Source: Candidatus Coatesiibacteriota bacterium
GTDB lineage: Bacteria > JAFGND01
Assembly: GCA_016927185.1 (NCBI GenBank)
Contig: JAFGND010000044.1
Location: 1 to 64,000, forward strand
DNA length: 64,000 nt
Direction: 5' to 3'
Shown one piece after another: positions 55,300-63,564 of this stretch; position 1 is the stretch's first letter; each line of letters starts with the position of its first letter. The notes under the pieces are model-generated. The model was not told the origin of the DNA, ran no database searches, and saw only the letters and a list, made by a program, of their open reading frames with translations. The position numbers and the translations under genes are program-made.

Positions 55300-56413
55300 A
55301 TTCAGGGGCTGGAATTTTCTCTAACAATATTGACCATAAATCATTTATTCCTGTATTCTCTTTTGCTGAAATCAAGATAGAATCCTTTGAAAATGATGTT
55401 ATATCTATATCATTGCTCAAGTCTATCTTGTTGATTACTTCAATAACTGGTATATTCTCAGCACCAAGTATCTTCATGGTCTCTATAACTGTTTCTCTTT
55501 GTTCATTGTAATCAGGGGAACTTCCATCTATTATATGCAGCAAGAGATCAGCTTCCTCTATTTCCATGAGTGTTGCGTGAAATGAAGCAATTAGCTGATG
55601 AGGTAATCCTCGTATAAAACCAACTGTATCCGTGAAAGTGACAGTCTGATTCCTTTCTTTTATATAGAATCTCCTGGTAGAAGGATCAAGAGTGGAAAAA
55701 ACTCTGTCAGATGAAAAAACAGAAGAAGATGTAAGTCTGTTTATTAGTGTTGATTTCCCTGCATTTGTATATCCAACAAGGATTATATTGAAAAGATTCT
55801 TTCTTTGTTTTCTCTGAGTCTGTCTTTGTATTTCTCGCTTCTTTAATTGTTCCTTCAGAATGGATATCCTTTTTGATAATTCTCTTCTGTCAGTTTCAAG
55901 TTGCTTTTCACCTGGACCTCTTGTTGATCCTTTTCCCCTGGCAGTAATCCTGGAGAAATGCCCCCACATCCCTTTCAATCTTGGTCTCAGGTATTCAAGA
56001 TATGCAAGTTCGACTTGTGTCTTTGCTATCTCTGTTTTTGCATTATTAGAGAAAATCTCCATTATCAGCTCGCTTCTATCCATTATGGGAACCTTTAGAT
56101 AGTCCTCAATATTTCTTGCTTGTGAAGGATTAAGATCAAGATCAAAAAGAACAGTATATCTTTTCTTTTCAGTGATATAGTTCCTTATTTCTTCAAGTTT
56201 TCCCTTACCTACTGCGAATCTAGGATCAAGTGTTTCCCTTTTTTGAATGAAAACTCTCTCAGTTTCTCCACCGATAGTTGATATCAATGATTTTGTTTCA
56301 TCTATCAATCTTTCATGAGGGATTTCATGCCTTGAATTGGTTTGCACGAATACAAGGATGAATTTTGTTTTTTCTTTGGCAGTAAGGATTCCTGTGCTAT
56401 TTCTGTTGGGCAG
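55292..56413 (-). CDS. hflX: GTPase HflX; probable CTG start
   Basis: Ribosome-associated GTPase that splits stalled 70S ribosomes. G1 VGYTNAGKST, G3 DTVGF, G4 NKID and the HflX N-domain (RFAVGKGKLEEI, VPIMDRSELIMEIF, GPGEKQLETDRR). The first GTG/ATG in frame is 56347, which would omit the first beta-strand of the fold; the open frame continues upstream with KTKFILVFVQ, aligning with other HflX N-termini. AAGGAGG at 56420-56426 lies six bases before an in-frame CTG at 56413, giving MPNRNSTG; I choose it. 373 residues. Minimal alternative is 55292-56347. Confidence 0.92.
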   Translation of the reverse strand: MPNRNSTGILTAKEKTKFILVFVQTNSRHEIPHERLIDETKSLISTIGGETERVFIQKRETLDPRFAVGKGKLEEIRNYITEKKRYTVLFDLDLNPSQARNIEDYLKVPIMDRSELIMEIFSNNAKTEIAKTQVELAYLEYLRPRLKGMWGHFSRITARGKGSTRGPGEKQLETDRRELSKRISILKEQLKKREIQRQTQRKQRKNLFNIILVGYTNAGKSTLINRLTSSSVFSSDRVFSTLDPSTRRFYIKERNQTVTFTDTVGFIRGLPHQLIASFHATLMEIEEADLLLHIIDGSSPDYNEQRETVIETMKILGAENIPVIEVINKIDLSNDIDITSFSKDSILISAKENTGINDLWSILLEKIPAPEYG

Positions 56414-57779
56414 ATTTATCCTCCTTCTCCTCAGAATCCCATTTTATTACATAAAAGTCTGTTTCCTCAGAAACAACTAATTTATCAGTTTCTTCATCCT
56501 TGATTTCCATTTTTATAGTGTACTTGTCAATTGGAAGATCTGGAATCTTGTAAGAAAAGATAACTTCATTATTCTTCTGATCTTCAGTTATTTTCTCTCT
56601 CAATGTAGCAACTGAGGTTATCAGATTTGCTCCCTGAATGGAGTATATGGCATAGAGATTCTTGTGTTGCTCTTTCAACATTAACTTGTATTTAAGTATC
56701 AATATCTCTCCCTTTCTGAATTGTCTTGATGGCTGGAGAGACATTTTATCATCACTATTATAAAAACGTATTTGTTCTATCCATGATTTATCTGTTTTTT
56801 TAGCTTTTATCTGTGAAGTATATATTTTTTTCTTTTCAGAGAATGCATCTTTTAAAGTGAACTTGATTGAATAATCATCTCTTGGCATGACAACAGGAAT
56901 TGATCCCTTTATGGGTTTAGATGATTCTGCCTTGTCTATGAACAGATCATCATTAATTGTCTTTATAATCTGCTTGCCTTTCAAGATGACAATTGTCATT
57001 CTAAGATGATATCCCTTCTTGTTTTTATCATCTTGTTTATCACCCTGCTTCAGATTTTCGGTTTTCACTGCATAGTTGAAGAGGATTTCCAGATCATTAT
57101 TAGGTAAAGACTTGAATGAATGATCAATTGCTGAAATCAATTCGAATTTCATCTCATCCTTATAAAGTTCGAAAGGTTTTGCATCCTGAAGATAGTCTTC
57201 CTGCCTGAAATATGCCTGAGTCATTGGTAATGGAGTCATCAAGCGATAATCATTAGGTCCTCTCTTGGAAAACCTGAAATCAAGATCCGGCTCGTAATAT
57301 CTCCATAAAAGATAGCTTGATTGTTCCATCTCATCCTGCTCACTCCAGTATTTCTGAAGGGATGTCTGTCTTGATTTATATCTGAAAAGATCAATGCTGT
57401 TATGAATTGTAAGCATTTCATCAGGAATTCCGTATCTTATCAAAACCTTTCCCCTGTCAGATCTCCATCCTGGAATGCAATATGGGTGGTTTACAGTGAA
57501 ATATTTATTGGCTAGCCTGAAGCGTTTTTCATTTGCTGCTCTTGCAGGATTGAATGACTCTCCTGGATAAGGGTTTCTTACATTCCAGAAATTCCTTATG
57601 AAAACGCTTCTTTCCTGAGGATTCATTGAAAGATAAACCAGCCTTTGTTTCTGTGTAATCAGATGGAATACATGCTCATAATTGAATCTGTCAATATCAT
57701 TCAGGTGGGAATATTTGAGTTCTGGGCTGCAGGAAGCAAGCATTACAAGGGAGGCAAGGCATATCAAGAGTTTTACCAT
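56397..57779 (-). CDS. GWxTD-domain lipoprotein
   Basis: 460 residues: signal peptide with lipobox LASC (about Cys16), a GWxTD-family N-terminal domain (about 20-165; LVYLSMNPQERSVFIRNFW, RAANEKRFRLAN, GWRSDRGKVLIRYGIPDE), then beta-sandwich segments and a charged tail. The family is found in FCB bacteria and Acidobacteria, function unknown, probably envelope. Its end overlaps the HflX start, and its start overlaps the LptE stop by 7 bases. Confidence 0.9.
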   Translation of the reverse strand: MVKLLICLASLVMLASCSPELKYSHLNDIDRFNYEHVFHLITQKQRLVYLSMNPQERSVFIRNFWNVRNPYPGESFNPARAANEKRFRLANKYFTVNHPYCIPGWRSDRGKVLIRYGIPDEMLTIHNSIDLFRYKSRQTSLQKYWSEQDEMEQSSYLLWRYYEPDLDFRFSKRGPNDYRLMTPLPMTQAYFRQEDYLQDAKPFELYKDEMKFELISAIDHSFKSLPNNDLEILFNYAVKTENLKQGDKQDDKNKKGYHLRMTIVILKGKQIIKTINDDLFIDKAESSKPIKGSIPVVMPRDDYSIKFTLKDAFSEKKKIYTSQIKAKKTDKSWIEQIRFYNSDDKMSLQPSRQFRKGEILILKYKLMLKEQHKNLYAIYSIQGANLITSVATLREKITEDQKNNEVIFSYKIPDLPIDKYTIKMEIKDEETDKLVVSEETDFYVIKWDSEEKEDKSAQQK

Positions 57780-58264
57780 GTGGTAAGTGCCTCCTGGACA
57801 AGTTTTTTTGCAGTATCTGACACCAGTACGTTTTTAGCTTCCTCTTCACTCCCTCCGATATTATATTGAGCTCTTGCAGTATAGTTAGAGTTTTTGTATA
57901 TTATCTTATCTTTTTTCAGATCCTTGAATTCTATCTCTATTTTTATTACTATTTCATATGCTTTCACTTTTTCATCAGAATCATAAGAAGAAGCTTGCTT
58001 CTTGTATGATTTAATAACTCCCTTGAAAACACTGTCAGCATGCTGCAGATCAGTAACCTTCAAGACATTGCTCTGCATGAACTGGTCAATAATGGAATTA
58101 GTGAAGCGTTCCTTGAGACCAAACTCGAAAGTCTTATCTTCAAGCAGAGGTACAGCAACAGTCTTGAGATGATTGGGAAGTTGATTGCTGAATGAATATG
58201 GGCAACCCAGATTGAGAGTGAATAACAAAACTGCAAAACAAAACAGAATCTTTCGTATTTTCAT
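57773..58264 (-). CDS. lptE: LptE-like lipoprotein
   Basis: 163 residues from the ATG at 58264, chosen because the signal peptide begins there (open frame to 58372). Cys at LNLGC (about 20), then the LptE fold with the diagnostic NHLKTVAVPLLEDKTFEFGLKERFTNSII and IVIKIEIEFKDL segments. Plugs LptD in the outer membrane. The TTGACA/TACATT promoter puts transcription start about 3 bases before the ATG; no Shine-Dalgarno. Confidence 0.9.
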   Translation of the reverse strand: MKIRKILFCFAVLLFTLNLGCPYSFSNQLPNHLKTVAVPLLEDKTFEFGLKERFTNSIIDQFMQSNVLKVTDLQHADSVFKGVIKSYKKQASSYDSDEKVKAYEIVIKIEIEFKDLKKDKIIYKNSNYTARAQYNIGGSEEEAKNVLVSDTAKKLVQEALTTW

Positions 58265-58273
58265 TGCAGTCAA

Positions 58274-58302
58274 AATGTAATAAAGATGGATTTTATTGTC
58301 AA
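58274..58302 (-). promoter_or_regulatory. Promoter of lptE, leaderless type
   Basis: On the minus strand TTGACA (58302-58297), 17-base spacer, TACATT (58279-58274). Predicted start near 58266, against the ATG at 58264. Confidence 0.6.
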
Positions 58303-58325
58303 GGATTCTCATTATGAACATTTTA

Positions 58326-58946
58326 TCAGTTACCATTAACAATATCAGAATCGGAGAATACTTCTTTTGCAATTTTGCCGTATTTTTTCAGGTCTATCTT
58401 GTCCGATCTTGCTGAGTAGAAGGCTGTAAGAACCGGGATAATCTTGTATATTGTTTTACCGAAAATCCATTTAACAGATAATTTTGCAACTTTTATAGTA
58501 AGTTTCCAGGCAATTTTTGGAGGCAGTTTTTCCATTGTCTCTTTTGCAGTATCAAGGATATCCTTTTGCTTGCTTCCATACTCCCTTATCTCTTTTATAT
58601 TGTCACAGATTATGCATAAGACAATCAGATTCCTGATTTTGCTGTCATTTATGTCATATCCATATATTGTTGCTATAGCAGATATTATCCTGATTTCATA
58701 AAATAATACAGCTGCTTCGAATGGCAAGCCAAAAAACCCGGTTAATCCTGAGAGAAAGCCAGTCCTGTATGCCTTTTTTGCTTCCCTTTCAATAAGAACA
58801 TCAACTCTTTTGTCATTGCCATCAAATTTCTCTTCAAGATATTCCTTTGCCAGGCTTGCAGGAGAGCTGAACAAAAATGGAATGCCACGTGCAGTAACTT
58901 CAACAGCCAGGGAAACTGTTTTTATTACTATATTTTCATCAGACAT
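58326..58946 (-). CDS. EcsC-family protein
   Basis: 206 residues. Matches the EcsC layout: LSGLTGFFGLPFEAAVLFYEIRIISAIATIYGYD followed by an IRNLIVLCIICDN helix, with hydrophobic helices that may touch the membrane. EcsC proteins are of unclear function, linked to secretion in Bacillus. Last residues polar. Unlinked in operon to lptE by 61 bases. Confidence 0.75.
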   Translation of the reverse strand: MSDENIVIKTVSLAVEVTARGIPFLFSSPASLAKEYLEEKFDGNDKRVDVLIEREAKKAYRTGFLSGLTGFFGLPFEAAVLFYEIRIISAIATIYGYDINDSKIRNLIVLCIICDNIKEIREYGSKQKDILDTAKETMEKLPPKIAWKLTIKVAKLSVKWIFGKTIYKIIPVLTAFYSARSDKIDLKKYGKIAKEVFSDSDIVNGN

Positions 58947-59061
58947 TGTGGAATTATTTGTAAAATCTACAATTTTTGTAAACTAGAAAAGGTATAAACA
59001 AGGAGTTTCCTCTTGACGTTTTTTCTTTCCATGGAGTTTGATTCTAAAAAAAGGGGGCAAA

Positions 59062-59463
59062 ATGACAAACAAAACTCAACTTCCTGGATTATTAATTGCC
59101 ATTTGGGGAGGAATAGGAGTATTATTTGCTGCTATAGCATTAGTCTTGAGTCTTGCTGGTACTGGACTTGGAATGCTGGGAAATATTGCTGGACAGGGAA
59201 GTCCGGCTGATATGATAGGTATGGGTGGAAGCATGGTATTTTCAATAATTTACTACGGATTATATATATTGTGGAATGGTGTAATCCTGTATGGTGGACT
59301 TCAGATGAAGCAATGCAAGAATATAGGACTTTCATGGGCAGCAGTTATAATGTCTGCAATTCCTTGCGGGTATTGCTGCATAATAGGTCTTCCACTAGGC
59401 ATCTGGGGAATCATTACCTTGCTAGATGAGGAAGTAAAAGCAGCTTTTGCAAGCAACATCTAA
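59062..59463 (+). CDS. Small four-helix membrane protein
   Basis: 133 residues from ATG 59062, chosen because GGGGG lies upstream; a start eight codons earlier has none. Four membrane helices (about 9-32, 52-72, 86-105, 107-123) rich in Gly; ends with IGLPLGIWGIITLLDEEVKAAFASN, a pattern common at the C-terminus of small FCB/planctomycete membrane proteins. Unknown role. TTGACG lies at 59013. Overlaps the next gene by 17 bases. Confidence 0.7.
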   Translation: MTNKTQLPGLLIAIWGGIGVLFAAIALVLSLAGTGLGMLGNIAGQGSPADMIGMGGSMVFSIIYYGLYILWNGVILYGGLQMKQCKNIGLSWAAVIMSAIPCGYCCIIGLPLGIWGIITLLDEEVKAAFASNI

Positions 59464-59932
59464 TAAAAAAAAGGGTTTCTGGCAGGAGCGGATAACACCG
59501 TCTCCTGACCATTTCATTCTGTATCTAAGTATATTCATTATTGTCTGCTCTTTCTTGATGCCTTTTTTCCACAAGACTAATGAAAAAGGACAGCTTGAAT
59601 TGAAGATATTCAATATTCCGATTCCATATTATTGTTACTTCAAACTCACGACAGGGATTGACTGTCCTGGTTGCGGATTAGTGAGATCATATAGTTCAAT
59701 GGCAAAAATGGATTTCAGTCAAGCTTTTGAAATGAACAGGATTGGAGTTTTCCTGTTTTTTCTTACATTGCTTCAGATTCCATGGAGATTTTTTTTCATT
59801 GTGATATACAAGAAGAAAAACAGGCTAAAGGATATTGGTGATAAGGCAATAGAATATTTGTTTTTCATGATGCTTGCAGGCTTGTTTGTCAACTGGTTCT
59901 ATAATCTATATACAGGGCAGGCATTCAGGTAA
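59447..59932 (+). CDS. DUF2752 membrane protein
   Basis: 161 residues with three or four membrane helices and the family hallmark CPGCGLVRSYSSMAKMDF (about 73-90). DUF2752 proteins are small inner-membrane proteins of unknown function. Stop codon TAA abuts the TAA of the GT51 gene on the other strand. Confidence 0.88.
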   Translation: MQATSNKKKGFWQERITPSPDHFILYLSIFIIVCSFLMPFFHKTNEKGQLELKIFNIPIPYYCYFKLTTGIDCPGCGLVRSYSSMAKMDFSQAFEMNRIGVFLFFLTLLQIPWRFFFIVIYKKKNRLKDIGDKAIEYLFFMMLAGLFVNWFYNLYTGQAFR

Positions 59933-62053
59933 TTATTTCTTTAGCTGATCTTTCTTATTTGTCTTGTTTTTTTCATCTTTTTTCCTGTCTGCATCTTTTC
60001 TTTTTTCCTTCAAATCCTTCTTCTGATCCTTCTTTTTATTATCATCCTTCCCTGATACATCTTCTTCCTCCTCATTCTCCTCATCTTCTTCCTCTTCACT
60101 TTTTCTCATATGCCTGAATTTCCTGGGAGGATCAGCAAATTCAAAATCGGAAAAATCAGATTCATCTGATATTTCTCCATTTCCCCCGTAAATCATCTCT
60201 TCAATCCTTGAGACGAATTCTTCATGATTAGGCCCCATTTCACCCCTGAGGAATTCCCGATAATAAGTGGAGGGTGATCTTATTATTGTTGCAAGCCATG
60301 CTGCCTCTGTAACGCTTATATACCATGGAGGTCTGCCAAAATACGTATAAGTTGCATCTTTTATGCCATATATGTTAGGTCCGAATTCTATGATATTGAA
60401 ATATATTTCTAGCATTCTTCTTTTCGGTATTTCATTCTCTATTGCAAAAGTCAGAAGAGCTTCCTGAAATTTGCGCTTGAAGGTTTTCTCCCTGTCCAGG
60501 TAAAGATTTTTCGCGAGTTGCATGCTTATTGTACTGGCACCTCTTGCAAATCTGCCAACCTTTGCATCATGTTTTATTGCCCTTTGTATATGTCTCAATG
60601 AAAAACCTTTATGACCAAAAAAACCTCCATCCTCACAAATCAATACTGCACGTACAAGATAGTCAGGCAAGTCATTTATTGATACGAATTTTTTCGATTT
60701 AGGTGATACCAAGATAGTTTTAATATATTCCCCATTTGCATATACTTCATGCTGGAAACTATCCCTAAGCTTGAGTATGGATGTATGAGGTGGTTCAGAG
60801 ATTATCTTGAAATCCTTTACATTTCCTGAAGGAGAGAATTCTATCTGATCAATGTCCAGTGGATTCCAGTTTACGTTCACCGCATAATCCAGCTCGCCAT
60901 TTACCTTGAAACCCTTGAGTTTCGGTATAAGTGATGCAGGTAAGCCATCAATCAAATCCTGTATTTTCTGGTGATGAATATATACTTTCATCTTTACAAT
61001 CGGGGAAGTCCTTGGATTGGAAAGACTCCCTTTTATCCTTGAACGGAAACTACCGAAAATTAAATCAGTATTGTTGAAATCAAGACTGTCTTGTTTTGGA
61101 AAATATCTTGATTCTGTGTTTATGCTGAATGTAATATTTTCCAGAGTATCGAGAGCTACGTATTTGTGATAAAAACCCCAGTCTACAAAATCAAGCCTTC
61201 CCTTGAAAAGAATATCTTTTGAATTTGGAAGATAATTGAATGTGAAGTCTCCCCCAAGACTTGTTGTCTGCTTCAGATATATATGCTTGGGAAGATATTG
61301 TGCAAATGCAAATATCGGTAGCGGGGGACTTTTGGCTATCATGCAAATAGTATCTGGTGTCACATGAATAGAGCTTTTGAATGGTTCCTTTTTTCCTGGC
61401 CACATGCCATTCAGGATAAGATCCAGCGAGCTGGTGTCTGTTTTATAACTGAAAGAGCCATTAAGATTTGAAACTCTCTGCATTATTTTGTAAATATAAT
61501 CATTATAGACAACCTGTCCCTGTTCTATATTTATCTCTGGAAGTTTCAATGCAGAAAGAAGGCTTTCTTTTCCAACAATACTGCTTTTCTGTTCCCTGAT
61601 TTTTCTCATTCTTCTAAATAATGATGATATATTCCATTCACCTTTCTCATTTCTTGCAAGATACAAACTTGGTTCAATCATTGTTATTCTGGTTATCTTG
61701 AATTTTTTGTCTGCAAAAGGATTTATGGAATAATCAAGCTCCACGCTTCCTATTTCAAGGATGGAATCCTCTTCCATGATAACCTTCAAGCTATCAATAA
61801 CAACCTGATTATCAAGAAAGTAGTTTTCTATTTTGGAATATCTTATTTTCATATCGAATCTTTTTTCAAGTGCCGGAAGAACCTTTTCTGCTGTTATTTT
61901 TTCAGTATAGTGATTTATCAAGGGCTCCATTACAAGGCAGGAAATAATTATAAACGATACAGGTATTAACATGACAAAGGCAATCCTTGTCAGTTTTTTC
62001 CTGTTGTTAGATATATACGTTCTTATATCATCAATAAAATCTTTTCTGAACAT
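59933..62053 (-). CDS. GT51 peptidoglycan glycosyltransferase with AsmA-like N-terminal region
   Basis: 706 residues: one membrane helix (about 22-42), a long AsmA/DUF748-like beta region (about 60-430), then the GT51 transglycosylase domain (about 445-620) with catalytic Glu474 in CEDGGFFGH and the GASTISMQLAKNLYL motif, and a 66-residue Lys/Asp/Glu-rich tail (641-706). It polymerises lipid II into glycan strands; with no transpeptidase domain it is monofunctional. The long N-terminal part is not found in typical MtgA. Confidence 0.9.
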   Translation of the reverse strand: MFRKDFIDDIRTYISNNRKKLTRIAFVMLIPVSFIIISCLVMEPLINHYTEKITAEKVLPALEKRFDMKIRYSKIENYFLDNQVVIDSLKVIMEEDSILEIGSVELDYSINPFADKKFKITRITMIEPSLYLARNEKGEWNISSLFRRMRKIREQKSSIVGKESLLSALKLPEINIEQGQVVYNDYIYKIMQRVSNLNGSFSYKTDTSSLDLILNGMWPGKKEPFKSSIHVTPDTICMIAKSPPLPIFAFAQYLPKHIYLKQTTSLGGDFTFNYLPNSKDILFKGRLDFVDWGFYHKYVALDTLENITFSINTESRYFPKQDSLDFNNTDLIFGSFRSRIKGSLSNPRTSPIVKMKVYIHHQKIQDLIDGLPASLIPKLKGFKVNGELDYAVNVNWNPLDIDQIEFSPSGNVKDFKIISEPPHTSILKLRDSFQHEVYANGEYIKTILVSPKSKKFVSINDLPDYLVRAVLICEDGGFFGHKGFSLRHIQRAIKHDAKVGRFARGASTISMQLAKNLYLDREKTFKRKFQEALLTFAIENEIPKRRMLEIYFNIIEFGPNIYGIKDATYTYFGRPPWYISVTEAAWLATIIRSPSTYYREFLRGEMGPNHEEFVSRIEEMIYGGNGEISDESDFSDFEFADPPRKFRHMRKSEEEEDEENEEEEDVSGKDDNKKKDQKKDLKEKRKDADRKKDEKNKTNKKDQLKK

Positions 62054-62161
62054 CTATTAATGCTTTTTTGTAGAGAGATTAAGTATATTCAAATGTGTCA
62101 AGCATAATCATGAAACAGACGTTTTTTCTCGATCTTCAATTAAATAATATAAATACTGGGA

Positions 62162-62407
62162 CTAATTGCCTGTTTCTGTTTCCTGTTTCTGTTTCATATA
62201 GAAAATCGTTCCTGTTATCCCGGAAATAAGTCCAATGAAGAAACATATTGCAAGGGTTATGCTTACTGGATTTGACGCCTTCCAGAAAAGAAAATTCAAT
62301 AAAACATCATTAGTATTCTGGGCTATGAAAATAATCAGCAGAATTATGAGCATTAATGCAAATAGAAGATATATTTTCTCCTTGCCGGTTACGGAAAATT
62401 TCATCAT
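62162..62407 (-). CDS. LapA-domain (DUF1049) membrane protein
   Basis: 81 residues, two membrane helices (about 13-30, 46-70), with AQNTNDVLLNFLFWKASNPVSI matching the LapA (DUF1049) pattern. LapA partners with LapB in regulating LPS synthesis in proteobacteria; no lapB here. Strong GAAAGGAGAA before the ATG. Confidence 0.85.
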   Translation of the reverse strand: MMKFSVTGKEKIYLLFALMLIILLIIFIAQNTNDVLLNFLFWKASNPVSITLAICFFIGLISGITGTIFYMKQKQETETGN

Positions 62408-62619
62408 TTCTCCTTTCTTTCAATAGAATTCCTCTTGCTTTTTTTTAAAAAAAAGTCAAGATATTAATTCTGGAAAACATCAAACATTATCAAAACCTTA
62501 TTGGTTGAGATCATATACAATTATTAATGAAATTTTGTGTGATAATTATTGTATTATTTCAAGAAATGATATCAATATGAACTTGACAGAATTTTTACTA
62601 AAAAACACTGGATTGAACC
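62408..62619. other. Divergent intergenic region between LapA and miaA
   Basis: About 210 AT-rich bases. Holds a T8A8 tract at 62439-62454 and TTGACA at 62583-62588 that lies 37 bases before the miaA ATG, consistent with a near-leaderless transcript, though no good -10 is seen. No gene is supported here. Confidence 0.5.
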
Positions 62620-63558
62620 ATGACTAATAAATCAACTCCTTTCATAGTAATAAGTGGTCCTACTGCATCAGGAAAATCAGAACTTGCATTAGCGCTTGCA
62701 GAGAAGTATAATGGTGAGATAATTTCTGCTGATTCCAGGCAGAATTATAAATTACTTGATATAGGAACAGCAAAACCCTCGAAAGATGAACTGAAAAGAG
62801 TCAAGCATCATCTTATTGATTTCCTTGATTTGAATGAGATTTACAGTGCTGGAAGATTTCTGAAAGATTCAAGAGCACTTATCAACTCTATTTCCTTGTC
62901 AGGCAAAGTGCCATTCATTGTTGGGGGAACAGGTTTTTATACAAAATCCTGTCTTGAAGGTCTTCCTGAGATACCGATAATTCCTGATGAAATAACAGGC
63001 AATCTCAAGAAAATCATAAAGGAGGAAGGTGTAAAAAACCTGTACAATGAGCTTATTGAGAAAGATCCTGCATATGCAAAAACAATTGCAAGCACTGATC
63101 ATATAAGGCTTGTAAGATCTCTGTCAGTAATAAGAACCACAGGAAAACCGTATAGCAGTTACAAGGTTGGAGATGGAGAAAGGATAAAGAGACCTTATTT
63201 TCATTTTCTTATTGATCCCCCTAAAGAAGTAGTGAAGCAAAGAATTGCCAAAAGAACAATTCAAATGATCAACTCAGGCTGGGTGGATGAAACAAGGAAG
63301 ATACTTGAAATGGGTTATCATGTTGATTGTCAGGGGCTTCAGACTATAGGTTACAAGGAAATAATTGAATATATTAAGGGAAAGATAACAATTGAGGAAG
63401 CTGAAAAAAAAATTATTACAATAACAGGTCAATATGCAAAAAGACAGCAGACCTTTTTTTCCACCCAGTTTAATGATGGTTTTGATTTGAAATTATGGCC
63501 AGCAGATATTTCTAAAATGATACCTATCCTTGATGGCTATTTAATGATAGAATATTAG
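62620..63558 (+). CDS. miaA: tRNA dimethylallyltransferase MiaA
   Basis: 312 residues; adds an isopentenyl group to A37 of tRNAs reading U-starting codons. GPTASGKSELALALA (P-loop, about 12-26), ISADSRQNYKLLDIGTAKP, HHLIDFLDLNEIYSAGRF, VGGTGFY and QTIGYKEI are family signatures. No Shine-Dalgarno before the ATG. Confidence 0.98.
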   Translation: MTNKSTPFIVISGPTASGKSELALALAEKYNGEIISADSRQNYKLLDIGTAKPSKDELKRVKHHLIDFLDLNEIYSAGRFLKDSRALINSISLSGKVPFIVGGTGFYTKSCLEGLPEIPIIPDEITGNLKKIIKEEGVKNLYNELIEKDPAYAKTIASTDHIRLVRSLSVIRTTGKPYSSYKVGDGERIKRPYFHFLIDPPKEVVKQRIAKRTIQMINSGWVDETRKILEMGYHVDCQGLQTIGYKEIIEYIKGKITIEEAEKKIITITGQYAKRQQTFFSTQFNDGFDLKLWPADISKMIPILDGYLMIEY

Positions 63559-63564
63559 GAAAAG

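Noticed and set aside
62439-62454. T8A8 tract as a promoter or terminator
   Set aside because: No GC stem and no gene end here; probably just curved AT-rich DNA.
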